From Atrina japonica (taxonomy: Eukaryota > Mollusca > Bivalvia > Pterioida > Pinnidae): a stretch of 64,000 nt of DNA. How positions within the stretch are numbered: position 1 is the stretch's first letter; each line of letters opens with the position of its first letter. Shown one piece after another: positions 38,951 to 50,659 of this stretch. Under the pieces are notes generated by a model. It had not been told where the DNA came from. It made no database searches and was given only the letters and a program-made list of their open reading frames with translations. The position numbers and the translations under genes were made by a program. The stretch spans positions 434,001-498,000 of the forward strand of contig BROG01000341.1 in NCBI GenBank assembly GCA_030159075.1, in the 5' to 3' direction.

Positions 38951-39615
38951 TCTGGTGACCTAAAAATAAATGAAGATGACAAAGTCTCAAAAGACATCAA
39001 AAACCTGTCAAAATTTATCTTCCAATTTTTTCATTCAAGAAAAGGTATTATTAGTACAAAAAATGAAAGAATATTAGCTGACTTTTGATTCAGGTTAACA
39101 AACAACACCTGTAGGGGATCATAGGAATTTTTTCTCTACCACTTTTCAACAAAATCCCTTCAGTGGTCCTGAAGAATAAGCTTAATTCATAATCATTTGC
39201 TTCCTGTAAAATTTTAACAATTCCCTTTAGTGATTCTGAAAAGTAAGCAAACAGTGTAAAAAAAGATGACTTAGATATGCCCTGGATTAAATAAAAAAAG
39301 AGGAATAATTCTTAAATAAGGAAAATATGGCCCAGACAAAGAAAAAGGATAAACAACACAAAACTATAGTCTCCCAACCACCAGGTACTGGTGACAGAAT
39401 ATTCGGCATACTTCATCAGCTAATAATTGGAACTACAAGAGTTTGCAATGCGGAGAGTAAAAAGATACAATGGAATAGACTCCTAGTGATCACATTTTAG
39501 AGCTAAACCTGAGTGATAAGTGAGTCATGTGACTTGTGGTTTCTGAGAAGTTAAAAATGCTAACATGCTCCTTAGAAATATCAGATGTGTGAAATAAATA
39601 TGATAGGTATAAAGC

Positions 39616-39893
39616 TTGTTTGTTTGTTTGTTTATTGCTGTTGAATGTCCCACACAAGAATCTTTCACTCATATGGAGATATCACCAAATGCTGCTGAAG
39701 GGCTTCAAATTTGGCCCATGCTCGACACTTATGGCCATTGAACAGTGAGGGTTCTTTAACATGCTGACACGTATTGCGACACGGGACCTCGATCTTTACT
39801 GTCTCATCCAAAGGACAGGAAACCAACCTGGACTCTAACTCACGACCTCACAATTAAGAGTTGAGCGCTCTATAGACTGAGCCAGGCCGGCTC
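39616..39893 (-). mobile_element. tRNA-Lys-derived SINE, copy 1
   Basis: Read on the minus strand it begins with a tRNA-like head ('GCCGGCCTGGCTCAGTC', anticodon-loop region 'CTCTTAATTG', B-box 'GTGAGTTAGAGTCC'), has a body with 'ccctcactgttcaatggcc', and ends in (caaa)n. It matches 63,288-63,575 along its whole length. The head resembles tRNA-Lys(CTT) by eye. No clear target duplication is visible here, so it is the older copy. Confidence 0.8.
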
Positions 39894-39993
39894 ATACGTT
39901 CAAAGAATACATAAAATCTTCTATGTGGAAGATTAAAATTTTGTGGCATTATTTGTAAAATTAGGAACTAAATTAGTTAATATTTGATATTTA

Positions 39994-40150
39994 TTAAGGA
40001 TTGTTTTTCATTTTTTGGACTGCATCGAGTATAAAGGCAATGCATTATGGAAAAAAAATATGTGCAGCACAAAGTGCTGCACATTGATTTTTTTCCATAA
40101 TGCATTGCCTTTATACTCGATAAAGTCCAAAAAATGAAAAACAATCCTTA
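39994..40150. repeat. Near-perfect 157-bp hairpin
   Basis: The two arms of about 70 bp are almost exact reverse complements: 'taaggattgtttttcatttt' at the left, 'aaaatgaaaaacaatcctta' at the right, meeting at 'gtgcagcac-aaa-gtgctgcac'. The flanks share 'tatttat', a possible 7-bp target duplication. It is either a palindromic MITE or a foldback; transcription through it would give a long stable hairpin. Confidence 0.85.
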
Positions 40151-40318
40151 TATTTATATGTATTACCATTTTCTTTTAATCTGTAGTCACCTGGTTATGA
40201 AATTCATTCGATGTAATTGGCTTTGCGGTAGGAGGTTTTTCATATGATGTAGCAGCTAAACTGCTGTGTGAGACGAGAAATAGTTCCCCTTTTCTGTCCG
40301 AAAATACTAAATGGAATT

Positions 40319-42745
40319 AAGGCCATAATAAAAAAATTGCTAGATTCTCATCCATTTTTTCAAAAAATTTGGGGCGGGGGGGGGGGGGGGGGGCTGCGAA
40401 TTTTATTTTTTATTTTTTATTTTTTCTGAAATGGAATTGGACACTGAAAATGACTAAATTGACCTGGCAAACAGTGAAAAAAAAGGCATTGTTAAGCTTT
40501 CATAGTTTTATTTGACTTCATGTCAAAATATAATAACACAAAATAAACAAATTTAAACAAAATCTCATGTTTATATCTACATCATGTACATGTATGATTA
40601 GAATCACTAGATACCAAAATTGTAACCAATGTCATGTCAAAAACATGAAATCCTACTTGTGTTTTTTTCTTGCTTGAAGGCCGTCAATACACCTTCAAAT
40701 GAGCAAGAGGTGCTGGTATATGGCATCCCATTCCTTCTAATGTACAATGATTTTCATCAATGTAGGCTACCATAGACAGACAGCCAATGTATGAAAAAAC
40801 GACTTACCAAGAGTGTTATCATTGGCACTAAGAAATCCTACATTTTGCTCTTGTAGCCGATCAATAATTTTACCCCCAAAACATTCCAAAAGACCCAAAA
40901 AACATCCAAAATGACCCAAAAAACACAAAAAAACATTTAAAACATAACAATTTTAGCAATCTTATTATAATATGATGAATATCTTTTATGACTGTAGATG
41001 TTTTTGACTTTGATAATGCTGTTTTATCCAAGTTCCATGAGAAGTGATAAATGTTGATTTTTTAAAAATTTCTAGCTGTCTATGAAATATTTATAGAGGG
41101 CGAAGCCCTCATATATGTAGAGAAGCTCACATTTTTTTAATTCCCACTACATCCGGGGACCCGTACTACTAATGGAAAAAATTCTGCTCACATCGGGAAT
41201 TTGCGCGAGACAGAAACAAAATGTCGGAAATGCGAAGTCATTACTTTTAAAGTGCATTACAAACAAAGTAATAAACTACCGTACTAGCAAACGTTTTGCA
41301 GACCGAGACTAGGCCATAACGACCAGAGTTGTACATCAAACCCGATCACGAAGCGCCTCAATTATTCTGGTAATGTGAACTACACGAAATTATGGATATG
41401 CTGGGATATAGAAAAATATATTGCATAAAAACATGTATGTGCATTTAATTCATAACTAATAAATACCACATATATTCTATTTAAGTTTTAGCACAGAAGA
41501 AACAGTCAGTCAATCAATATTTTATTTAAAACAATGAATGAATGACCGGGACATTTACGTGATAAAAACACTGAATATTAATCCCTTTGGTGATTCTGTC
41601 GTGTTGCCCCAGGCAGGGGGCAACACGACGGAATCCCAAAGGGATTAACTGAACATGTAAAACTGTTGATGAATGCCTTCGCCCTCTCCATAGGTTTACC
41701 TATGTATTATTTATACACAAGAAAATGCATTTAAAATTATTATTGATGCAAACTTATTTCTATTCAATTGTTTTGGGGTGTTTTTTTTATGTTTTGGGGT
41801 CTTTTTGGGTAGTTTTTGTTTTTTGGGTAAATCGTGCCACCGCATTCTGTAGCTTTATTTTGTCATTAACTGTGTTGCTATGCTTCTCGGGAAAATAGTT
41901 TGCCTTTGGTGCTGCGGACATACGAAAACTGAATGCATCATGCACAGGATCATTGTTACTTTTTTTCAGAACCATCAGAGTTCTGGGAAAACTTATTTTT
42001 CTGAATATTTTTCAGAACCTTCAGAGTTCTGGGAAAACTGAATATAGTTGCCAAGAAAAAGCACAATATCGGCAACTTTGCATTCAGGGTCACATGAAAC
42101 GAACGTTCCGTCTTTAGATTTTCCAACAGTAACTGTCGCTTATCTAGCCGAAAAACTGGGCCGAACTATCGGGGCAGAAATCCTCTCATATATTTTCTTC
42201 GTAGCAAGATGCTGTGCCATTTTTCACAGCAGTTTAGCGTTCATTTCAACCACCTATTTCTTATCACTGACGTCCGATATTTGTTGATATGTTCACTTGA
42301 TCTTTAAGATTTATAAATCCATCGTCATTAAGTTATGACATGACATAATTCCATATCTCCGAGATGTTTATTCTAGCTACACGTCGTTTTTTGTATTCAC
42401 GTCGTCTGTCTCCATTTTGAACAGAAGAAAATCTAAGACGTTCGTTGATTGGTTGATCGTAAATGCACATTCATTGTTGCGTTATTATCAACCAATCAGC
42501 TAACGTCTAAGATTTTCTTCTGAAATAACGGCAAAGACCATGTGGTCTGCTTTTTAATATAAAAATAACCACCGGAAGTCATCTGAAGCATGAACGTTAC
42601 GGAACGGAATCAGACAAGACACGGGATATTTCCGGTCGACTATATTCTTTTAAAAACGTAAATTCAAAAATAAAAAAAATCGGGGCGGGCGTGAAAATCG
42701 GGGCGGGCGGGGATGAGAATCTAGGATTTTTTTTATTATGGCCTA
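40319..42745. mobile_element. 2.4-kb DNA transposon with terminal inverted repeats
   Basis: The left end 'aaggccataataaaaaaatt' through 'agattctcatcc' is mirrored at the right end by 'ggatgagaatctagg' through 'ttattatggcctaagg'. Both ends are followed internally by G/C-rich 'ggggcgggg' sequence, including a 20-G run near 40,375. Inside are a nested inverted repeat (about 40,865-40,935 with 41,770-41,830), the 41.58-kb palindrome, and a 35-bp-arm hairpin at 42,420-42,524. Short frames at 41,787-41,975 (minus) and 42,048-42,287 (plus) are not recognisable as a transposase. Confidence 0.6.
41578..41648. repeat. Foldback module, copy 2 (71-bp palindrome)
   Basis: 'ttaatccctttgg' and 'cgtgttgcccc' at the left are mirrored by 'ggggcaacacg' and 'ccaaagggattaa' at the right. 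The same core lies inside the inverted repeat at 9,693-9,866. Confidence 0.75.
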
Positions 42746-42799
42746 AGGTTTATTTTCTTACTTTCATATCATTTTGAGAGAAACTAGTGATATGGAAAA

Positions 42800-44080
42800 T
42801 TTTGAATAAGTGTCAGATTTGTTTTTAAGTTATTTTAGAATATTTAGTCTGCTTGGTAACCGGAAGGTTAAATGTGTCAGAAGAGAATTGAAATTGCAAA
42901 TGGCTGCGCCCATGAGTATGCTGAATAATGTATTTACAACGAATTTGCGTTTGAATTCTGATATATTACTAATGGGATATACCATAGAAAGTTTGAGTGT
43001 GACTTAGGAGAAGGGAAACAGCTAATATTAATTTATGACAACTGAAAATAGCCATTTTATTTGACAGTTTTTACCAAGCAGCTGGGAACCACGATGACTG
43101 ATTGGTACGTAACCTACGTAACTAGGCCCATTTCACACGACCTAATTTCACACGATGCGGGTGATGAATTGTTTCTGATAGGAATATCCAGTGAAGGCAA
43201 ACAAATCAACTTGTTTATCAAGAGATGCTTGACAAAGTTGCACTAGGCCATACTTTCTTTCTTTCTGTTGTAACTATGAAGCCAGACTGTGGTCTGTGGT
43301 TCTGGTCATAACATGACCTAGATATATCACGATATGGGCCTGTAGGCTGCACAATGTGCTACAGATGTAGTCTCGCGTTTCCGATTTCTTTCTGTGATTT
43401 TTATTTGTTTTGTGGTAGGCCTAATGTATGGCCTTTAAGATTAAATATATAAGAAATGAACATGTGATATTCTATTCTTTACTGATTTGTTCATGTATTC
43501 TTACGCTGAAAAGAAAAGTGGTAAATACTCGGGGCACGCAACTGTATTTACCGGAATATGCAATATATCGCTCTATATACATGTACTTGCAATGAAGGGA
43601 ATTGCAGTCGGTATGTAAATATTAATATTTATTAGAAGAAATAGAAATATACAAATTTAGTAAATAACAAAACCAAATTATACGTCTAAGTCCATCTATC
43701 TGTCTGAAGATATTTCAATGACCACACATCTACCTATGCAAACTTGTGCAACATAGCTGAGCTTCAATTGATTACACTCAATAGGTGCATGGACATTGCT
43801 TGGTAATAGCCAGACATGAATGTTTAGTGGCTTGTCTTAATCATCTATGAAAAAATATACTTATTTTACATTCAGAAATTGAAAAATCAATCCACTTATT
43901 GGTGTGTGTTTGTGTGTGTATATATATATGATTAGGATGTCATAGACTTGGAAATACACACAGCCATACACACATAATGAGGGAGCAGAGTGAGTGGCAA
44001 CATGTTTGTCAGTGTGAAGGGGCATACAACTGTATGCCACAATTTGAAACTATATCATTTTATGACAAATACATTTAATA
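42800..44080. other. Intronic sequence without genes
   Basis: Nothing coding recognised; a short (gt)n(ta)n microsatellite lies near 43,905-43,928. Confidence 0.4.
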
Positions 44081-44089
44081 TTTACTTAC

Positions 44090-45846
44090 TTCGAATTAAC
44101 CTTTAAGCTTGTTGTGCCAGCAATTTTCTTTGAAAGATCTGTAATACTGCTCTTTCTGTTAGCAAGTCTCTCTCTGACAATTTTTTCAACATGAGTTCTG
44201 TACAGATCTTCAATCATCTCTTCCTTCCTTTTCTCAATATCAGAAATGACATCTAAGATATCTTGAATATCAAATATACAAAGAAAGTCAAATGCTTTAT
44301 CCTGGCAGGTTTTCATTACCTCTAAACTTCTGATTTTGTCACATGACATAAGGTCACCAATGTATTCATATAAATACAAAATTGCTCTCTGTTTGTCTTT
44401 TTTCAAGTATGAACAAAATGTTTCTGCGGTTTGAAACCAAACATCTGTTAAGTTGTTAATGTTGTCATCATCGATATCTTCAAAATACTTACACTTCAAA
44501 CATGTCAAATAAACATAATGGATCTGTTCATGCTTTGATTTTGCAAGCTTTTGTAACAGATCAATTTTGGATTTTTTGTCTTGGAAAACAGACCCAGACT
44601 GACATAAACTTTGCAGTTCTTTATAACAACTATTAGCTTGTGTAGCCTTAAGTTTTTCCAGTACAATGAAAACAACTTCTATCATTTTCTTTTGAATCTT
44701 CTCTAAATCGATGAAATGATGCCCTCTAATTAAATTCCAAAGCTGTATCACTCTTTGCATGTCTCCCTGTTTACCTTCAGTACTCAAGCTAACATGGCAC
44801 TGAGCATGAACAATTTTAACAGCCTCACTATATATAGTATTATATATAGTATTATCAGGATCCAAACTGCTTCCAAAATTTCTGACGATGTCTAACTGTA
44901 TCTCCAAGGGCAACTTTCGTTGAAAAGAAGCCAGAAAATGCTCCTCATTTTTACTTGGTGACCTTTTCTGTGCTTGATACAGGACATTTTGGAAGACACT
45001 CCAGATTTCAGAACATTGGGTTGTGCTTGTACAGACAGGCAATCCTGTATTACCAACCCTTTTTAGCATATCAGAGAAAGTTTCAACAGGTAAGAAGGGA
45101 TATGTAAAACTCATGAAGGCAACAAATGAATATCTATCTTCAAGGGCTACCTTGCATAGATTTTCTAGTACTGATGGTAATTCCTTTCTACTTTTGGTTG
45201 GAATATCATCAAATTTAGCTGTTGAACATTGTCTCAAGAGAGAATTTGCAGTTTCCTTTGAAACACAATTCTGATAACTAGAGTGAGAGGAAACTCCCAT
45301 GGTTTGTCCTACAAACACTATAAATGCCAGAGCAAGTGGTCCACATATAGGGATATGTTGTTCTTGTAGTGTTCTCTCAGCTGTAGATACAATCCAGTGT
45401 GCAGTAGAATTATCAATGAAACTTTGTTTATTCCGTAGTCTTTCAAGTTGCATGATATGATCTTTCAAGGAAGATGACATTGTTTTCTTCAAAATTTCTA
45501 AACACAAACAAACATATCCATGAGGTATAACATTCTCTGTAGGACTGTTACTGATGTCAAATTGCTCATGTGAAGATTGTGATGTGAAATATTGCGACTG
45601 TAAGACATATTCTGTTCCAGATATTGTAAAGAAAATAAACTTTGATGATTTGACTACCTCAGTTTCATACCAGTACAAAAAATGTCCAGTATCTGCAGGA
45701 ATACTAATCTCAACCTCCCACAGATAAGTTCCTGCAATATTTGTTAATTGGCCTAATACATGCTTACAATCTTTACTCTTCAACATAACTCTCTTTGCAT
45801 CTTTTGTCTCAACTGGTATGTAAACTCTGAAATGCTTTTTCATGAC
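44090..45846 (-). CDS. RNF213-like: RNF213-like N-terminal exon
   Basis: An open frame of about 585 codons, bounded by acceptor 'ttttctatatttcag' before 45,846 and donor TCGAA|GTAAGT at 44,090/44,089. The in-frame ATG at 45,843 (context GTCATGA) is the best start visible; the ATG at 45,864 lies in the intron side of the acceptor. Residues 1-90 (start MKKHFRVYIP, later GTYLWEVEIS and HFLYWYETEV) look like a beta-rich domain, in the position of the CBM20 starch/glycogen-binding domain of RNF213, but I cannot confirm the fold. The remainder is an all-helical arm without catalytic motifs, ending in a charged, coiled-coil-like stretch (ISDIEKRKEEMIEDLYR). Its last two bases join in phase with the giant exon 21 kb away, hence its assignment. 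An upstream 5' exon probably exists. Confidence 0.7.
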
Positions 45847-46136
45847 CTGAAATATAGAAAACAATTACATACACCACCTTAAAGCTGAACTAGGATCATA
45901 AAAAGTATTTGAACTTTTAATAAAAAAAATTGTTGAAAAAAATGTTTTGAAACATTTCCACTTCATCTCCCCATACAGACATTTTTTGTAATTGTTTCTT
46001 CAGAAAATGAAGTCCCACAGCAGGTATAAAAGGCGGATTAGTTATAATGGTCATCACTGTATATCTGTAATCGCAATGCGAAACATGCAAAGTCCCAGAG
46101 CAACAAACAGAGAATGAATATTGCATCCATAACTAG

Positions 46137-46770
46137 ATCATCACTTGCTGCACAGTTTTGTTTCTTTCACTTTTACTCTAGCTATTATACTTTTCACGAT
46201 AATGTCAAAAAAACATCCAAGAACATGAAAAATCTACTTATAAGGGGAAATAACTTCCATAAGGGACAACCTGAGAATTCAGGCCCTATTGACTTTTTGT
46301 AGATTTTTGTATGCCGAACATTTTTGCTTCTTTCACTTTTACTCTAGCTATCATACTTTTCAAGATAATGTCGAAAAACGTCCAAAAACAAGAAAAATTC
46401 ACAAAAAAGGGGAAATAACTCCCATCAGGGGCAACTTGAAAATTTCGGCCCTATTGACTTTTTTGTAGATTTTTGCATGCCAAACATTTTTGCTTCTTTC
46501 ACATTTACTCTAGCTATTATACTTTTCAAGATAATGTCGAAAAACATCCAAAAAAACAAATTCACAAAAAAGGGAAAATAACTCCCATAAGGGGCAACCT
46601 GAGAATTTCGGCCCTATTGACTTTTTTGTAGATCTTTGCATGCTGAACATTTTTCCTTCTTTCACATTTGGTCTAGCTATTACACTTTTTTCCTTCTTTC
46701 ACTTTTACTCTAGCTATTATAATTATTAAGATAATGTCAAAAAACATCCAATAACTTTCACAAGGATCAC
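46137..46770 (+). repeat. 165-bp tandem repeat, about 3.5 copies
   Basis: Anchored on 'tttttgcttctttcac', seen at 46,321, 46,489 and (variant) 46,649, giving a period of about 160-168 bp. Each unit contains 'ggggaaataactcccat' and 'ggccctattgactttttt'. A further partial copy is near 47,090-47,170 and a related block at 33,355-33,625. Confidence 0.85.
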
Positions 46771-47199
46771 CCTCACAATTTCTGTACAATAAATTTTGTG
46801 TAGATCTTTGTGGTGATCACTGAACAATAGGGAAAGTCACTCACTTGGCAAAATTGGTCAACATTGCAGAAAACATGAAAAATGTGTAAAAGATAAAATG
46901 GCAAATAAACATGAAAAACAGTGGGCTCATTCGGCCTTAATAATCACCTGAGTAAAATGTATTTACTGACAATATACTGAAAAGCAACCAAAAGCATGAA
47001 AAAAATCATTGAAAAGGAAAATTAATTCACTTGCATAAGGGTAGACTTGACCTGCCAATTTTTTTTATAGATTTTTCAAGATAATGTGCAACAACAGTCC
47101 AAAACATGCAAAATCCATTTAAAAGGGGAAATAACTTTCACACAAGGATCCCCTCACAATTTCTGTACAATAAAGGAGTAGGACCATGATGGGTGAAAA

Positions 47200-47877
47200 A
47201 AGGCCCAGTGTCAGAATAAAATGATTTTACTTTTAAAATGCAGAGTGCTCAACCACATTTTGAAACTTGATGTACATTTTTAAAGAAAACTCTTTTATAC
47301 CATCATTTTGGGGCTAAAACATGAAAATTTGACAAAAATCACATATTTCTGGAAATTATTTTTAAAAATTATCTGTTCAGATATACATTCAATCAAGTGA
47401 CACATGTTTTTATCTAAGTTCATTCAATAGCTCAAGAAATTCAAAAATCCAAAAAAATGGTTTTACAAGGTTATTTTGGGGTAAAAACAGTGAAAAATGA
47501 TTGAAAGTCACAGGTTTTGGGGAATTTTTAATTAAAATGATCTTTTCTGATATACATTCAATCAAGTGACACATATGTATTTATCTAAATTCATTTCATA
47601 TCACAAAGAAATAAAAGTTCCAAAAAACTGGTTTTAAAGGTTATTTTGGGGTAAAAACAGTGAAAAATGATTGAAAATCACAGATTTTGGGGAATTCTTT
47701 ATTAAAGTTATCTGCTTTGATATATGTCCCATCAAATGAACATATGGCTATATGTAAGGTCATTTAATATCTCAAAAAAATAAAAGTTCCAAAAATATGG
47801 TTTTACAAGGTAATTGTGGGGTAAAAACAGTGAAAAATGATTGAAAATCACAGACTTTGGGGAATTATTTATTAAAA
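47200..47877. repeat. 170-bp satellite array, left part
   Basis: Units anchored on 'ttattttggggtaaaaacag' at 47,472, 47,641 and 47,811 (170-bp spacing), with older units to the left. The array stops abruptly at 47,877 in 'tttattaaaa' and resumes at 50,660. Confidence 0.85.
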
Positions 47878-50659
47878 CTAGAGCTGAGCTTTTTGCTGAA
47901 GCAAAAAGGGGTCATCCGACCATAGCTGAGACTACAGCTTTGATACAGCTTCAGCTGAGCAACAGAGCAAAGCTCAGAAGCTATGACCCTGAGACCAAAG
48001 TCCGATCCTCAAAGACCAATCTTGATATTTTGAGCTATTTTGAGTTGAAATGTTGAAAGTGAGCTGTGACCTTGACCTTTGATCAGATAACCTTCAGACT
48101 TTCCTCAAATATTTTTCAGCACATTGTCTACAAATGTCCTTCAGCAACATGTATACAAAAGTTCTATAGCTTGTGAGGAAATTGGAGTTGAAATTTTTCA
48201 ATTTGAGCTGTGATCTTGACCTTTGAATTGACGACCTTGAAACTTCACACATACATTCATTATCTCATCCATTACAAATCTTCTATGCAAGATGTCAACA
48301 AAAGTTTTATAGTTTTTAAACCAAATTAAGTTGAAATTTTGAAAATGAGCTGTGACCTTGACCTTTATTCACATGACCTTGAAACTTCACACATATGTTC
48401 TTCAACTCATTCCCTACAAATCATCAACACTAACCTATATATAAAAGTTCTATAGTTTTTCAGCTATTTTGAGTTGAAATATTCAATTTGACCTGTGACC
48501 GTGACCTTTTATCAAAAGACCTTGAAACTTCACACATATGTTCTTCAGCTCATTACCTACAAATCGTCTACACTAACTTATATATAAAAGTTCTATAGTT
48601 TTTGAGCTATTTTGATTTGAAAATTTCAATTTAAACTGTGACTGTCGGATAACCTTGAAACTTGACATTTTCTTCGTGCATTCCCTGCAAATGACCATGA
48701 AACTATATATAACACTATATCAGCTATGAGTTTTTTCATTTGCGCACCTTCCTTTTATCTACCAAATCATGTTTTTCAGCTCATTCTACACTCAACAGAA
48801 ACCTATATATATCTAAAAGTTTAGCTATAGTTGAAAATTTTTTTGAGCTGTGACCTTATTTTGTGACCATGAAACTTCACACATATGTTTTTCAGCGCAT
48901 TCCCTACAAATCATCTACACTAATATATATATAAAAGTCCTATAGTTTTTGAGCTATTTTGAGTTGAAAATTTCATTTTGAGCTGTGACCTTGACCTTTT
49001 ATCGGATAACCTTGAAACTTCACACATGTTTTTCATTGCATTCCCTACAAATCGTCAACATAACCTATTTAAAAAGTTCTATAGTTTTTCAGCTATTTTG
49101 AGTTGAAATATTCAATTTGACCTGTGACCTTGACCTTTTATCAAAAAAACCTTGAAACTTCACACATGTTCTTCAGCTCATTACCTACAAATCGTCTACA
49201 CTAACCTATATATAAAAGTTCTATAGTTTTTGAGCTATCTTGAGTTGAAAATTTCAATTTAAGCTGTGACCTTGGCCTTTTATCAGATGACCTTGAAACT
49301 TCACACATATGTTTTTCATCGCATTCCCTACAAATCGTCAACAGTAACCTATATATAAAAGTTCTATAGTTTTTGAGCTATTTTGAGTTGAAAATTTCAA
49401 TTTGAGCTGTGACCTTGACATTTTATCGGATGACCTTGAAACTTCACACATATGTTTTTCAGCGCATTCCCTACAAATCATCTACACTAATATATATATA
49501 TATATATATATAAGTCCTATAGTTTTTGAGCTATTTTGAGTTGAAATATTCAATTTGACCTGTGACCTTTTATCAAAAAGACCTTGAAATTTCATACATA
49601 TGTTCTTCAGCGCATTCCCTACAAATCATCAACACTAACCTATATATAAAAGTTCTATAGTTTTTGAGCTATTTTGAGTTGAAATTTTCAATTTTAGCTG
49701 TGACCGTGACCTTTTATTGGATGACCTTGAAACTTCACACAAATGTTCATCAGCTCATTCCCTACAAATTATCCACTGTAACCTATATATAAAAGTCCTA
49801 CAGTTTTTGAGATATTTTGAATTGAAATTTTCAAATTGAGCTGTGACCTTGACCTTTGATCCAACAACCTTGAAACTGTACACAAACATTCATCACCGAA
49901 TTATCTATATATCTTGTACAATAACAGGTATATAAAAGTTTCACCATTTTCGAGCTATTTTCAATTGAATTTTTTTGAGAATTTTTAAACTCACCTTTCA
50001 TCTGATGAGTATGAAATTTCATATGAATATGTAACAGCCTATTCTCTGCAAATCTCCAATGTATATGTCTATACTAAAATCTGATAGTTTTAGAGATATT
50101 GAGATTTTAAATTTTCAAAAGTCTCTGTGACCTTGACCTTAAATCATGTGACCTTGAAACTTTTTAAGCTTCTGCAGCTCATGAAGCTGAACAACTTTGT
50201 CATGCATATGTCAATAGTAAAGATTCTTAGTTTCTGAGATATTTTGACTTTTGTCTCATTTTTAGCTGACAAAATATGAGCCCTTTTTTCAGCCCCTAGC
50301 GAGCTTTTTTCAGGGGACATTCGGATCAGATTTGAAAAGCACATGCACAACTTCAGTCTTTGCCCTTTCATAAAATGCAAACAGATTTACTATAGCTTCA
50401 ATAGTTGCTGAGGAAACTGTGTCACAAAATGGGACATGAAAAAAGATAAAAAGGGAGATAACTGGAGAACAAAAGGAAATATTTGAAAAATTTTAAAAAA
50501 CTATCTGTAGCTTGTTGCTGTGCACAAATGCTGAAAATTTGAGAGAAATCGGCTGAGCAGGTTTTGCTCTAGAGCTGACACAAAATTTACTAGGAAAAAA
50601 AAAAAAAAAAATATTTGCAATAATAGTAGGGTCATCCGACCTAAGTCGGATGACCCTAA
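47878..50659 (-). mobile_element. Helitron/Helentron-like non-autonomous element with internal satellite
   Basis: A 2.78-kb insertion that cleanly splits a unit of the 170-bp array. Counting across it, 67 bases before plus 104 bases after make 171, one array period, so no host DNA was lost and no long target duplication was made. On the minus strand the 3' end reads a perfect 9-bp-stem hairpin (47,889-47,908), then 11 bases ending CTAG, with T next in the host. This is the classical rolling-circle transposon 3' end. The 5' end starts AGGGTCATCCGAC (itself part of a 13-bp-arm hairpin, 50,628-50,657), whose complement lies just inside the 3' hairpin (about 47,908-47,921). That is an asymmetric terminal inverted repeat as in Helentrons. 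The centre is a tandem array; no Rep-helicase gene is present. Bivalve 'pearl'-type elements have this architecture. Confidence 0.65.
48057..49870 (-). repeat. About 145-bp tandem array inside the element
   Basis: About 12 units of roughly 143-150 bp, each with 'gctgtgaccttgacctttta', 'gaccttgaaacttcacacat', 'cctacaaatc', 'tatataaaagttctatag' and 'gagctattttgagttgaa'. Units diverge; one has an expanded (ta)n tract near 49,490-49,512. Degenerate units continue to about 50,170. Confidence 0.9.

Larger units (their letters stand above)
22985..44089 (-). other. 21-kb intron of RNF213-like gene
   Basis: Intron inferred from donor AA|GTAAGT (44,090/44,089) and acceptor 'ctttcag' (before 22,984). 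The flanking phases match: two bases from the donor exon plus one from the giant exon make an AAA codon. I see no other coding exon inside. It is packed with mobile and repeated DNA, listed separately. Small coding exons skipped by my reading cannot be excluded. Confidence 0.6.

Noticed and set aside
48057..49870. Regular repeats that might suggest a CRISPR-like array
   Set aside because: Units are contiguous with no unique spacers, diverged, and lie in a eukaryotic genome; this is a satellite.
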